From NCBI GenBank assembly GCA_030063045.1, contig JAQSEB010000124.1, positions 558,001 to 622,000 of the forward strand: a stretch of 64,000 bases of DNA. The letters run 5' to 3'. Made by a program: the position numbers and the translations under genes. The notes below the pieces were generated by a model. That model made no database searches, was not told the origin of the DNA, and was given only the letters and a program-made list of their open reading frames with translations. Shown piece by piece: positions 9,425-24,000 of this stretch (position 1 is its first letter; each line of letters opens with the position of its first letter). The stretch comes from Pratylenchus scribneri. Its lineage: Eukaryota > Nematoda > Chromadorea > Rhabditida > Pratylenchidae.

Positions 9425-11400
9425 TATTACGATTTAATGAACTTTAAATGAAATAATAATTAAAATAATAAAAAACAAATTATAGATATTTGCTGATTCT
9501 TTTTATTGAATTAAATGTGAACCTGTCCTTATCTTTTTATCGGAAAATAGCTCAAATATAGTGAATATTTACGGATTATATATAATAATATGATAACTGA
9601 TAAATATAGAATAAAAAATAATGGAAAATGGAATGTTTATAAAATGCCATTTTAGGATGTTGATATGAAGCAAAAAATAATTAATTTTAAGTCATTTTAA
9701 TTAGTAATGGGTAGAATGAAATTTTGTATATTCAGATATAATAAATAGAGTACTCCAAAGTTGTTTTGAGAAAATCGAAGAAATTTCAGATCGATATTTT
9801 GCTCTTTAAAACCGAAAATAGAAGAAACCGAAAAAAATATTTTTCAAAAATTCAAATCCGGATTTTAAACCGACATCTTTGTAAAACCGACTTCGGATTA
9901 AGTAATATTAAAGAGGAAGAATATTCAAGTTTCGTCAATTGGAATTAAATAATAAGGAATCTCTTTCCTTTTTCACATTATAAATGCAATAAAGTTGAGT
10001 TGTGTTTTAGCGGAAATAAAAAATTGTGGAAATTTGATGACAATGATATTTCTTTTGGTTAGAGGAAATGATGGTAAATACTAGATAAAAAAAATTTGTG
10101 ATAATCGAACAAAAATTCATTTGGTACGCTTTTAGTACTCAAAATTCGTCATTTTTAGATCATTTCAATGGAATGGGTTTGGCCCTAATTAAAAATTGTA
10201 TCGGATCAAAAGCAAAAACGGAAAGGAAAATTTAATTGAATAATGAATTTATAAAAATTGGAGTCATGACTCATGAATTCATTATTTGATCTGTAACTGT
10301 CCATTTTATTGACCAAATTTTTGTTAGCCTTTATTATTTATGTGTTTTTCGTTGGACAATTATCTAAAATAAAATAATTTATGCATATCTGTACAGGGAA
10401 GTTGACATTTTCAATGGGAGTAGCACAATCGCGACTAAGTTTGGCAAAAAAACAAAAATTTTGGCCTAATTTTCAACACGATTATTGGAAATTTGGCATG
10501 GTTTGCAGTAAACCAACAATACCCATTTTATGCTTTATTATTAATCGGTAAATTACCCAGCACAAAACATGATTTCATTTTCCTCCTTTTAATTACAATT
10601 GGTTATTTTTATTGATAAATTGGAACATTGAAAATTGATTTTGCTGAGGATTGTTTGAATAATTCAAAATTAATTGATTGAGGCGGCAACTTTGCCGGGA
10701 ATTGTGCCAGGAAATTAGTTTAAAATAAGAATGGGAAAACAAAAATGCCGAAGAAATTAAAAAGGTGGGAGAAGGAACAAAAATCGAGCATCAATTTTTA
10801 TCATTTAAATATCAAAATTTTCCTTTTATTTAAAAAAAAATTATTTAGAATTAATCTGAATTTGATTGACCATTTGATTGAAGGATTTGACAGAGGCTGT
10901 AGGCATATTTTATATTTTTATTTTAATTTTTAATAAGAACGATGACCAAAAGAATTTTCCCAAAGGGATTTATTTGCCAATGTCATTCAATCGCCTCTCT
11001 GCCCTTCTGCCCATCCAGCAGCATCCACCAACTCTCTTCCACATTTTTTTTAACTTTTTCATTCATTCAAATTTCTAGCAGTCTAATTTCCCCAAATGAA
11101 TTCGCAAAAATCAATCAATAAAGAGTGGACGACGTCCATTCCTAAATGAATTTTGGATTAAATAAATTAATTTAATAAATAACAATTTAATATTTAACTC
11201 ATAAATTTTTCTATTTAATTCACTTCTCAAGAATCATTTAAAATACTTATTCTATTCCTTAATTTTTATAATGAAATTCTTCAATCCTGCTGAATTTTCA
11301 ATATCAACACAAACATAATATAATCTTCCAATTTTTTATATTAATCATGAGTAAAATTATTTAAAATTTGCAGGAATTTTGCAATCGTAATTTGATATTT
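9425..11400. other. Long non-coding stretch
   Basis: No exon with splice support. 9740-9910 is rich in AACCGA/TCGGTT words (AAACCGAAAATAG, GAAACCGAAAAA, ATCCGGATTTTAAACCGAC), a weak version of the iterated-motif elements found elsewhere. 10680-10720 is locally GC-richer. The remainder is AT-rich with nothing recognisable. Confidence 0.35.
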
Positions 11401-11408
11401 ATTTGGCT

Positions 11409-11900
11409 CACATCACAAGAATCAAGGACACAATTTATTAGGCAGACGCAGACATCAAGCAAAGGAGCGAAATATGTACTGATTTGTTTGGTATTGGTTT
11501 ATTGGTAGGTAAACATATTTTTCGAAAAAATTCCAGTCAATAATCGAACTAAAATTAAAAATAATATTTTATAAATTCATTAATTCTTTTTTCGTTTTTT
11601 AAGAAGATTCATTTTAATTTTCGATAATAATGGAAATGCAAATGGACAAAAATAATCGAATAGAAAATTTTGTATTGTGTAAAATTTTTAATCAATTTAA
11701 ATATGGAAAATTTGGTGAAGACAAAAATAATTAAAAATAAAATGAAGAATAATTGTTGGCAAAAAATAATTGAATTAAAAATAGATGAATAATTTGTTGG
11801 CAAAAAATAATTGTATTTAAAATAAAATGATGAATAATTTGTTGGCAAAAAATAATTGTATTTAAAATAAAATGAAGAATAATTGTTGGCAAAAAATAAT
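11409..11900. repeat. Left half of a duplicated block (matches 36940-37260)
   Basis: GCAGACGCAGACATCAAGCA followed by AAGGAGCGAAATAT and about 250 further bases match 36960-37260 closely. Within it, 11720-11905 carries four tandem copies of a unit containing AATAATTGTTGGCAAAAAAT that are not expanded in the right-hand copy. In the other locus this block is followed at once by the counterpart of 29620, so the two halves here are separated by about 17.7 kb containing a gene and the satellite. Confidence 0.8.
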
Positions 11901-11907
11901 TTTGTTC

Positions 11908-14065
11908 TTAAGATAGAAAAATGCAATTATGTGGGCCTTCATGGTTTGCCACCAAATTAAGTGCATTGACTATTGGATTTATGGCCTCAAAGGGATATTG
12001 TTGCAATTGTAGGGGCCATTCCTGGATAGGAGGCGGTACACGTTGGTGGCGGCGGAATATTTGAATGATAATTTGTTGACTGAAGCTGACACAGTTTCTG
12101 TGAAAGCAGCAATATTGGCCGACCACGAATCCATCCCTTGTCAATTCGGCCACAATGTTTGCCATTTGACGCAATGTGATGTTCAATTGGAAGAGGTCAG
12201 GCAAACGCGTGTAAGCACTGAATATATAATTTTTTATAAATCATTTTAAGCTAAATCTATGTTCAACAAAAATATGTGATAAGCTAAAAGCTCGTTGTGA
12301 TATATCGATTTATTTATGGTATTCTAATTCTAATATAGAGCAAAAACATTTTTTAAATTAATAAATAATAATTCTTTTAATTTTATATTAAATAAACTAT
12401 AACCAGAAGATAAGTCTCGGTAGTTGAATTTATTTATCTTATCGTAAAATGAATTAAAAAATTATTTAGCATTAAAAAATAAAATATTTCTCAAAAAAAT
12501 AAATAAAAAAATATACAATTTCAATAAAAATTTTAACATTCCGGAATTAAATTTTTCTTAAACAAATTCTCAACTATTCTATTTCAATAAAGAAAATTCT
12601 TAAATCATTTTTGAAAAAAATTTTTTTCTATAAATTATATTTCATTCAATACAATTAATTAAATTCGATTTGAAGATGTAATTAGAATTAGGCCAGTAAA
12701 AAATTCAAAATAGCTACTCAAAAATTATTACTATTTATAATATTTTAATCTTGTCATTTTTCCACAAAAATTGCCTTGGATGATTTATAAATGAGCAAGT
12801 ATTTTTTCATCTAAAAACTTTTTATGCCGAAGTAGTTTTTTACTTCTAATATATCAGAAATAATTTTAGACCCTATAAACCTTATACCAATTTGTTGATC
12901 TCATTGAGATGCATTGAATGGTATATATTTTTTTATGGTTTGGTCAAATTTAAATTAGATGTGAACCATAAACCATGAGATGTTTGAACAATTTAATACC
13001 TTTAATTTTGACCAAACCATGACAAATTATAAACCAATCAAAGCGTTTTGATGAGATCTAAAAATGATATAAATTTTGTAGTCTAAAACCGATTTCTGAT
13101 TATAAGCCAAAAACTATTTTGATCTAAAAAATTTTTTCCATGCAAAAAATAGTAACCATTATAAATTATCATTAGATTTCTCTAAAATTCCCAATTTTTT
13201 AAAATTTTTTCTTAACCAATTCTAAAAATATAAACTTATTTTTAAAAATATTAAATTGAAAAATTTAATTAAAATTAAACAAACTTAATACGCCAAAAAC
13301 CAAGGTGACCATGTGTATTGTAGAAGGTGCCGGGGGCAATGATTGTTATGCCCTGCCGTCCATATCCATATTCTATTTTAATTTTTAAGCATTAAAATTT
13401 ATATTTCAAAAATTTATATTTAAAATTTAAAAATTTACTTAGACTTTTCCATTAAATTTAATTATAATAATAATTTCATCATAAATTTTGCATCGAAATT
13501 AACCTATTAATATAAAGGTACCTCTATTCACAATTTTATAAAAAAGGATTTTGCTAATAAAATTGAATGTATAATTTCAATTTTATCTAAAGAACATAAT
13601 TTACAAAATATACAAATAAAATTAACAAAATAAATTGAATTTATCACATAATTTTCAAATAAAATTAACAAATTTAAATTGAATTTTATTACAAAATATG
13701 CAAATAAAATTAACAAATTAATATCTATTCTATCATAAATTATGCCTAATAGAAATTTAGACTAAAATATACTTGAAAATAATTACTAAATTAAATTTTA
13801 TTATTTTTAAAAGCTAATAAATTATTATATTTCTACCTCTTCCACGTACTACAATTGCGTGATGGAATAAATTTGGCAATTGCACTTCAAGTTGTTGGCC
13901 ATTGGGTAAATCAAATCGCTTTAAAATTATTCAAAATTTTTATAAATTTATTGTAAAACTTACGCGGGCCACAAGCGCATAAGTTATAACAAAAATTTCG
14001 TGCTCATTATTAAGAGGGCATGTACGCCTGTTATGGCCTTGAAAATGGCATCGGCCGCAACGCAT
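11908..14065 (-). CDS. Zinc-knuckle protein with PPPDE-type (DeSI-like) cysteine peptidase domain
   Basis: Exon 1 (14065-13964) starts at ATG and encodes a CX2CX4HX4C zinc knuckle (CGRCHFQGHNRRTC). Exon 2 (13918-13837) and exon 3 (from 13372) join in phase to give LFHHAIVVRGREYGYGRQGI, which matches the PPPDE motif around the catalytic His (H-x-x-I/V-V-x-G-x-E-Y-x-x-G). Exon 4 (12217-11908) gives VGQYCCFHRNCVSFSQQI, matching the NC-x-x-F-S motif that holds the catalytic Cys. PPPDE enzymes remove SUMO or ubiquitin. The exon 3 to exon 4 junction is unresolved: exon 3 offers donors near 13309, 13302 and 13290, none giving the phase needed for exon 4, so a further small exon or a defect is possible. 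The knuckle fusion is unusual for the family. Confidence 0.65.
12935..13020. repeat. Inverted repeat with ATGGTTTGGTCAAA arms
   Basis: ATGGTTTGGTCAAA at 12935-12948 is inverted at about 13006-13020 (TTTTGACCAAACCAT), with AACCATAAACCAT between. It lies inside the large intron before the last exon of the peptidase gene. Similar AAACC-type words recur at 31850-32300. Confidence 0.55.
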
Positions 14066-15020
14066 ATTTAATATTTTATTATATTCTATTAAAAAAATAT
14101 ACAAATATATTTATAAAATCAAAAATCCCCCATTTTTCTCAATTCTTTTCATAGTAGATTATTCAATAAAATCCTCTTAAATTCGTTCAAGTCGCCACTT
14201 GATGCAAAGGGCGAATTAAAAAATTAAAAATCAATAATTGAATTGTCTCGCGGATATCGCCACAGCAGCATAACGGTCAAAAAATGAAGGTGGAACGAAT
14301 TTTTCCAAGCTTTATTCCTCCAATCAGCAGCTGCAAACTAGCGAGAAAAACAATAAAAAAAGAATATGATGCCCAAAACACAGTAAAATTGGAAGAAGGA
14401 GGTATTTCACGCCTTTTTTTCCACCAATCAACTGCAACAAATTAACGGATTGTTCGGCAGATTATTTTCACAAATAAAGAAGAAATTATTTATTTTAAAC
14501 CTTTAAAACCATATAAAATATTCGATTTAAAAATGATATGTAAAATAAATCTAATTAATTGAAAAAGTAAATAAGAAATTTATTAAAACAAATTTTAAAA
14601 AAAAAGTTATGGATTATTAATAATTATTCCTCCAAATCTTCAAATTCCGCCTTTTTTCATTTTGGAACAATTCGGCATTTTGTTGAAAAGCTGTGATGCG
14701 AAATCTACTGGGAGGAACAACAGAAGGTTGAATCGATCACACAGCTGAGGCCAATAAATTTTGAATTTTGAAATGAACAAAGAAGGGAAAATTTAACGAA
14801 GTCACGCTGCTTTAAAAAGCTGTGAAAAAATAGATTTAAAAAAGAATATTTTTCTATATTTTAAATTATTTTTATTTTGAATTGCAAATAAATTCGATCT
14901 TCATATTTTCTCCGAATTATAGATTTAATTCTATTTATCACATACTAATAATTTAAATTTTTAATTTTTTAAAATTTTAAAACAATAGAAAAATTTGACG
15001 AAATTGAAGCAAAGTTTTTT
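14066..15020. other. Intergenic between peptidase gene and satellite
   Basis: Presumed promoter side of the peptidase gene. Two loosely similar blocks at 14270-14350 and 14395-14470 share CCTCCAATCAGCAGCTGCAA and CACCAATCAACTGCAACAAA type sequence, followed by a third near 14690 with CACAGCTGAGG. No open gene structure seen. Confidence 0.35.
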
Positions 15021-18000
15021 TTAAATAGAAAATCAATAGTCAATTTTTATTCAATTTCTATTCAACAAGGAAAATTCAATATTATTCGGCTGGGCATATA
15101 TGATAAGCTTAAATAGAATTTTTAAAAATTCTAATTCACTAAAAATTTTCAATCGAAAAATCCCTGATTTTTCCTATGGATGCCAAAACTTGAAATTTTC
15201 AAAGTAAAAAATCAATAGTTTATTTTTATCCGATTTTTAATCAAATCATAGAATTATATAATATTCGGTTGGGCATATATGATAGGCATAAATAGAATTT
15301 TTAAAAATTCTAATTCACTAAAGATTTTCAATCGAAAAATCCCTGATTTTTTCTATGGAAGCCAAAACTTGAAATTTTCAAAGTAAAAATTCAATAGTTT
15401 ATTTTTATCCGATTTTTAATCAAATCATAGAATTATATAATATTCGGTTGGGCATATATGATAGGCAAAAATAGAATTTTTTAAAATTCTAATTCACTAA
15501 AGATTTTCAATCGAAAAATCCCTGATTTTTTCTATGGATGCCAAAACTTGAAATTTTCAAAGTAAAAATTCAATAGTTTATTTTTATCCGATTTTTAATC
15601 AAATCATAGAATTATATATTATTCGGTTGGGCATATATTATAGGCATAAATAGAATTTTAAAAATTCTAATTCACTAAAGAATTTCATTCGAAAAATCCC
15701 TGATTTTCCCTATGGATGCCAAAATTTGAAAATTTCAAAGTAAAAAATCAAAAGTTTATTTTTATCCGATTTTTAATCAAATCATATAATTATATAATAT
15801 TCGGTTGGGCATATATGATAGGCATAAATAGAATTTTTAAAAATTCTAATTCACTAAAGATTTTCAATCGAAAAATCCCTGATTTTTCCTATGGATGCCA
15901 AAACTTGAAAATTTCAAAATAAAAAATCAATAGTCTATTTTTATCCGATTTTTAATCAAATCATAGAATTATATAATATTCGGTTGGGCATATATTATAG
16001 GCATAAATAGAATTTTAAAAATTCTAATTCACTAAAGAATTTCATTCGAAAAATCCCTGATTTTCCCTATGGATGCCAAAATTTGAAAATTTCAAAGTAA
16101 AAAATCAAAAGTTTATTTTTATCCGATTTTTAATCAAATCATATAATTATATAATATTCGGTTGGGCATATATGATAGGCATAAATAGAATTTTTAAAAA
16201 TTCTAATTCACTAAAGATTTTCAATCGAAAAATCCCTGATTTTTTCTATGGAAGCCAAAACTTGAAATTTTCAAAGTAAAAATTCAATAGTTTATTTTTA
16301 TCCGATTTTTAATCAAATCATAGAATTATATAATATTCGGTTGGGCATATATGATAGGCAAAAATAGAATTTTTTAAAATTCTAATTCACTAAAGATTTT
16401 CAATCGAAAAATCCCTGATTTTTTCTATGGATGCCAAAACTTGAAATTTTCAAAGTAAAAATTCAATAGTTTATTTTTATCCGATTTTTAATCAAATCAT
16501 AGAATTATATATTATTCGGTTGGGCATATATTATAGGCATAAATAGAATTTTAAAAATTCTAATTCACTAAAGAATTTCATTCGAAAAATCCCTGATTTT
16601 CCCTATGGATGCCAAAATTTGAAAATTTCAAAGTAAAAAATCAAAAGTTTATTTTTATCCGATTTTTAATCAAATCATATAATTATATAATATTCGGTTG
16701 GGCATATATGATAGGCATAAATAGAATTTTTAAAAATTCTAATTCACTAAAGATTTTCAATCGAGAAATCCCTGATTTTTCCTATGGAAGCCAAAACTTG
16801 AAATTTTCAAAGTAAAAATTCAATAGTTTATTTTTATCCGATTTTTAATCAAATCATAGAATTATATAATATTCGGTTGGGCATATATGATAGGCAAAAA
16901 TAGAATTTTTTAAAATTCTAATTCACTAAAGATTTTCAATCGAAAAATCCCTGATTTTTTCTATGGATGCCAAAACTTGAAATTTTCAAAGTAAAAATTC
17001 AATAGTTTATTTTTATCCGATTTTTAATCAAATCATAGAATTATATATTATTCGGTTGGGCATATATTATAGGCATAAATAGAATTTTAAAAATTCTAAT
17101 TCACTAAAGAATTTCATTCGAAAAATCCCTGATTTTCCCTATGGATGCCAAAATTTGAAAATTTCAAAGTAAAAAATCAAAAGTTTATTTTTATCCGATT
17201 TTTAATCAAATCATATAATTATATAATATTCGGTTGGGCATATATGATAGGCATAAATAGAATTTTTAAAAATTCTAATTCACTAAAGATTTTCAATCGA
17301 AAAATCCCTGATTTTTCCTATGGATGCCAAAATTTGAAAATTTCAAAATAAAAAATCAATAGTCTATTTTTATCCGATTTTTAATCAAATCATAGAATTA
17401 TATAATATTCGGTTGGGCATATATTATAGGCATAAATAGAATTTTAAAAATTCTAATTCACTAAAGAATTTCATTCGAAAAATCCCTGATTTTCCCTATG
17501 GATGCCAAAATTTGAAAATTTCAAAGTAAAAAATCAAAAGTTTATTTTTATCCGATTTTTAATCAAATCATATAATTATATAATATTCGGTTGGGCATAT
17601 ATGATAGGCATAAATAGAATTTTTAAAAATTCTAATTCACTAAAGATTTTCAATCGAGAAATCCCTGATTTTTCCTATGGATGCCAAAACTTGAAATTTT
17701 CAAAGTAAAAAATCAATAGTTTATTTTTATCCGATTTTTAATCAAATCATAGAATTATATAATATTCGGTTGGGCATATATGATAGGCATAAATAGAATT
17801 TTTAAAAATTCTAATTCACTAAAGATTTTCAATCGAAAAATCCCTGATTTTTTCTATGGATGCCAAAACTTGAAATTTTCAAAGTAAAAATTCAATAGTT
17901 TATTTTTATCCGATTTTTAATCAAATCATAGAATTATATAATATTCGGTTGGGCATATATGATAGGCATAAATAGAATTTTTTAAAATTCTAATTCACTA

Positions 18001-21000
18001 AAGATTTTCAATCGAAAAATCCCTGATTTTTCCTATGGAAGCCAAAACTTGAAAATTTCAAAGTAAAAAATCAATAGTTTATTTTTATCCGATTTTTAAT
18101 CAAATCATAGAATTATATATTATTCGGTTGGGCATATATTATAGGCATAAATAGAATTTGAAAAATTCTAATTCACTAAAGAATTTCATTCGAAAAATCC
18201 CTGATTTTTCCTATGGATGCCAAAAGTTGAAAATTTCAAAGTAAAAAATCAATAGTTTATTTTTATCCGATTTTTAATCAAATCATAGAATTATATATTA
18301 TTCGGTTGGGCATATATTATAGGCATAAATAGAATTTTAAAAATTCTAATTCACTAAAGAATTTCATTCGAAAAATCCCTGATTTTTCCTATGGATGACA
18401 AAACTTGAAAATTTCAAAGTAAAAAATCAATAGTCTATTTTTATCCGATTTTTAATCAAATCATAGAATTATATAATATTCGGTTGGGCATATATGATAG
18501 GCATAAATAGAATTTTTAAAAATTCTAATTCACTAAAGATTTTCAATCGAAAAATCCCTGATTTTTCCTATGGATGCCAAAACTTGAAAATTTCAAAGTA
18601 AAAATTCAATAGTTTATTTTTATCCGATTTTTAATCAAATCATAGAATTATATATTATTCGGTTGGGCATATATTATAGGCATAAATAGAATTTGAAAAA
18701 TTCTAATTCACTAAAGAATTTCATTCGAAAAATCCCTGATTTTTCCTATGGATGCCAAAAGTTGAAAATTTCAAAGTAAAAAATCAATAGTTTATTTTTA
18801 TCCGATTTTTAATCAAATCATAGAATTATATATTATTCGGTTGGGCATATATGATAGGCATAAATAGAATTTTTAAAAATTCTAATTCACTAAAGATTTT
18901 CAATCGAAAAATCCCTGATTTTTTCTATGGATGCCAAAACTTGAAAATTTCAAAGTAAAAAATCAATAGTCTATTTTTATCCGATTTTTAATCAAATCAT
19001 AGAATTATATAATATTCTGTTGGGCATATATGATAGGCATAAATAGAATTTTTAAAAATTCTAATTCACTAAAGATTTTCAATCGAAAAATCCCTGATTT
19101 TTTCTATGGATGCCAAAACTTGAAATTTTCAAAGTAAAAATTCAATAGTTTATTTTTATCCGATTTTTAATCAAATAAAAGAATTATATATTATTCGGCT
19201 GGGCATATATGATAGGCATAAATAGAATTTTTTAAAATTCTAATTCACTAAAGATTTTCAATCGAAAAATCCCTGATTTTTCCTATGGATGCCAAAACTT
19301 GAAATTTTCAAAGTAAAAATTCAATAGTTTATTTTTATCCGATTTTTAATCAAATAAAAGAATTATATATTATTCGGCTGGGCATATATGATAGGCATAA
19401 ATAGAATTTTTTAAAATTCTAATTCACTAAAGATTTTCAATCGAAAAATCCCTGATTTTTCCTATGGAAGCCAAAACTTGAAAATTTCAAAGTAAAAAAT
19501 CAATAGTTTATTTTTATCCGATTTTTAATCAAATAAAAGAATTATATAATATTCGGTTGGGCATATATGATAGGCATAAATAGAATTTTAAAAATTCTAA
19601 TTCACTAAAGATTTTCAATCGAAAAATCCCTGATTTTTCCTATGGATGCCAAAATTTGAAAATTTCAAAGTAAAAATCAATAGTTTATTTTTATCCGATT
19701 TTTAATCAAATCATATAATTATATAATATTCGGTTGGGCATATATGATAGGCATAAATAGAATTTTTAAAAATTCTAATTCACTAAAGATTTTCAATCGA
19801 AAAATCCCTGATTTTTCCTATGGATGCCAAAACTTGAAAATTTCAAAATAAAAAATCAATAGTCTATTTTTATCCGATTTTTAATCAAATCATAGAATTA
19901 TATAATATTCTGTTGGGCATATATGATAGGCATAAATAGAATTTTTAAAAATTCTAATTCACTAAAGATTTTCAATCGAAAAATCCCTGATTTTTTCTAT
20001 GGATGCCAAAACTTGAAATTTTCAAAGTAAAAATTCAATAGTTTATTTTTATCCGATTTTTAATCAAATAAAAGAATTATATATTATTCGGCTGGGCATA
20101 TATGATAGGCATAAATAGAATTTTTTAAAATTCTAATTCACTAAAGATTTTCAATCGAAAAATCCCTGATTTTTCCTATGGATGCCAAAATTTGAAAATT
20201 TCAAAGTAAAAATTCAATAGTTTATTTTTATCCGATTTTTAATCAAATAAAAGAATTATATATTATTCGGCTGGGCATATATGATAGGCATAAATAGAAT
20301 TTTTAAAAATTCTAATTCACTAAAGATTTTCAATCGAAAAATCCCTGATTTTTCCTATGGATGCCAAAACTTGAAAATTTCAAAGTAAAAAATCAATAGT
20401 CTATTTTTATCCGATTTTTAATCAAATCATAGAATTATATAATATTCGGTTGGGCATATATGATAGGCATAAATAGAATTTTTAAAAATTCTAATTCACT
20501 AAAGATTTTCAATCGAAAAATCCCTGATTTTTCCTATGGAAGCCAAAACTTGAAAATTTCAAAGTAAAAAATCAATAGTTTATTTTTATCCGATTTTTAA
20601 TCAAATCATAGAATTATATAATATTCGGTTGGGCATATATGATAGGCATAAATAGAATTTTAAAAATTCTAATTCACTAAAGATTTTCAATCGAAAAATC
20701 CCTGATTTTTCCTATGGATGCCAAAACTTGAAAATTTCAAAGTAAAAAATCAATAGTCTATTTTTATCCGATTTTTAATCAAATCATAGAATTATATAAT
20801 ATTCGGTTGGGCATATATGATAGGCATAAATAGAATTTTTAAAAATTCTAATTCACTAAAGATTTTCAATCGAAAAATCCCTGATTTTTCCTATGGATGC
20901 CAAAACTTGAAATTTTCAAAGTAAAAAATCAATAGTCTATTTTTATCCGATTTTTAATCAAATCATAGAATTATATAATATTCGGTTGGGCATATATGAT

Positions 21001-24000
21001 AGGCATAAATAGAATTTTTAAAAATTCTAATTCACTAAAGATTTTCAATCGAAAAATCCCTGATTTTTCCTATGGATGCCAAAACTTGAAAATTTCAAAG
21101 TAAAAAATCAATAGTCTATTTTTATCCGATTTTTAATCAAATCATAGAATTATATAATATTCGGTTGGGCATATATGATAGGCATAAATAGAATTTTTAA
21201 AAATTCTAATTCACTAAAGATTTTCAATCGAAAAATCCCTGATTTTTCCTATGGATGCCAAAACTTGAAATTTTCAAAGTAAAAAATCAATAGTTTATTT
21301 TTATCCGATTTTTAATCAAATCATAGAATTATATAATATTCGGTTGGGCATATATGATAGGCATAAATAGAATTTTTAAAAATTCTAATTCACTAAAGAT
21401 TTTCAATCGAAAAATCCCTAATTTTTCCTATGGAAGGCAAAACTTGAAAATTTCAAAGTAAAAAATCAATAGTTTATTTTTATCCGATTTTTAATCAAAT
21501 CATAGAATTATATAATATTCGGTTGGGCATATATGATAGGCATAAATAGAATTTTAAAAATTCTAATTCACTAAAGATTTTCAATCGAAAAATCCCTGAT
21601 TTTTCCTATGGATGCCAAAACTTGAAAATTTCAAAGTAAAAAATCAATAGTCTATTTTTATCCGATTTTTAATCAAATCATAGAATTATATAATATTCGG
21701 TTGGGCATATATGATAGGCATAAATAGAATTTTTAAAAATTCTAATTCACTAAAGATTTTCAATCGAAAAATCCCTGATTTTTCCTATGGATGCCAAAAC
21801 TTGAAATTTTCAAAGTAAAAAATCAATAGTTTATTTTTATCCGATTTTTAATCAAATCATAGAATTATATAATATTCGGTTGGGCATATATGATAGGCAT
21901 AAATAGAATTTTTAAAAATTCTAATTCACTAAAGATTTTCAATCGAAAAATCCCTGATTTTTCCTATGGATGCCAAAACGTGAAAATTTCAAAGTAAAAA
22001 ATCAATAGTCTATTTTTATCCGATTTTTAATCAAATCATAGAATTATATAATATTCGGTTGGGCATATATGATAGGCATAAATAGAATTTTTAAAAATTC
22101 TAATTCACTAAAGAATTTCATTCGAAAAATCCCTGATTTTCCCTATGGATGCCAAAATTTGAAAATTTCAAAGTAAAAATTCAATAGTTTATTTTTATCC
22201 GATTTTTAATCAAATAAAAGAATTATATATTATTCGGCTGGGCATATATGATAGGCATAAATAGAATTTTTAAAAATTCTAATTCACTAAAGATTTTCAA
22301 TCGAAAAATCCCTGATTTTTCCTATGGAAGCCAAAACTTGAAAATTTCAAAGTAAAAAATCAATAGTTTATTTTTATCCGATTTTTAATCAAATCATAGA
22401 ATTATATAATATTCGGTTGGGCATATATGATAGGCATAAATAGAATTTTAAAAATTCTAATTCACTAAAGATTTTCAATCGAAAAATCCCTGATTTTTCC
22501 TATGGATGCCAAAACTTGAAAATTTCAAAGTAAAAAATCAATAGTCTATTTTTATCCGATTTTTAATCAAATCATAGAATTATATAATATTCGGTTGGGC
22601 ATATATGATAGGCATAAATAGAATTTTTAAAAATTCTAATTCACTAAAGATTTTCAATCGAAAAATCCCTGATTTTTCCTATGGATGCCAAAACTTGAAA
22701 ATTTCAAAGTAAAAAATCAATAGTCTATTTTTATCCGATTTTTAATCAAATCATAGAATTATATAATATTCGGTTGGGCATATATGATAGGCATAAATAG
22801 AATTTTTAAAAATTCTAATTCACTAAAGATTTTCAATCGAAAAATCCCTGATTTTTTCTATGGATGCCAAAACTTGAAATTTTCAAAGTAAAAATTCAAT
22901 AGTTTATTTTTTTCCGATTTTTAATCAAATAAAAGAATTATATATTATTCGGCTGGGCATATATTATAGGCATAAATAGAATTTTAAAAATTCTAATTCA
23001 CTAAAGATTTTCAATCGAAAAATCCATGATTTTTTCTATGGATGCCAAAACTTGAAATTTTCAAAGTAAAAATTCAATAGTTTATTTTTATCCGATTTTT
23101 AATCAAATCATAGAATTATATAATATTCGGTTGGGCATATATGATAGGCATAAATAGAATTTTTAAAAATTCTAATTCACTAAAGATTTTCAATCGAAAA
23201 ATCCCTGATTTTTCCTATGGATGCCAAAACTTGAAAATTTCAAAGTAAAAAATCAATAGTCTATTTTTATCCGATTTTTAATCAAATCATAGAATTATAT
23301 AATATTCGGTTGGGCATATATGATAGGCATAAATAGAATTTTTAAAAATTCTAATTCACTAAAGATTTTCAATCGAAAAATCCCTGATTTTTCCTATGGA
23401 TGCCAAAACTTGAAAATTTCAAAGTAAAAAATCAATAGTCTATTTTTATCCGATTTTTAATCAAATCATAGAATTATATAATATTCGGTTGGGCATATAT
23501 GATAGGCATAAATAGAATTTTTAAAAATTCTAATTCACTAAAGATTTTCAATCGAAAAATCCCTGATTTTTCCTATGGATGCCAAAACTTGAAAATTTCA
23601 AAGTAAAAAATCAATAGTCTATTTTTATCCGATTTTTAATCAAATCATAGAATTATATAATATTCGGTTGGGCATATATGATAGGCATAAATAGAATTTT
23701 TAAAAATTCTAATTCACTAAAGATTTTCAATCGAAAAATCCCTGATTTTTTCTATGGATGCCAAAACTTGAAATTTTCAAAGTAAAAATTCAATAGTTTA
23801 TTTTTTTCCGATTTTTAATCAAATAAAAGAATTATATATTATTCGGCTGGGCATATATTATAGGCATAAATAGAATTTTAAAAATTCTAATTCACTAAAG
23901 ATTTTCAATCGAAAAATCCATGATTTTTTCTATGGATGCCAAAACTTGAAATTTTCAAAGTAAAAAATCAATAGTCTATTTTTATCCGATTTTTAATCAA

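Noticed and set aside
15716..17708. Recurring 68-residue frames (MPKFENF...) in the satellite
   Set aside because: Same frame reappears in each suitable monomer subtype and carries no independent coding evidence.
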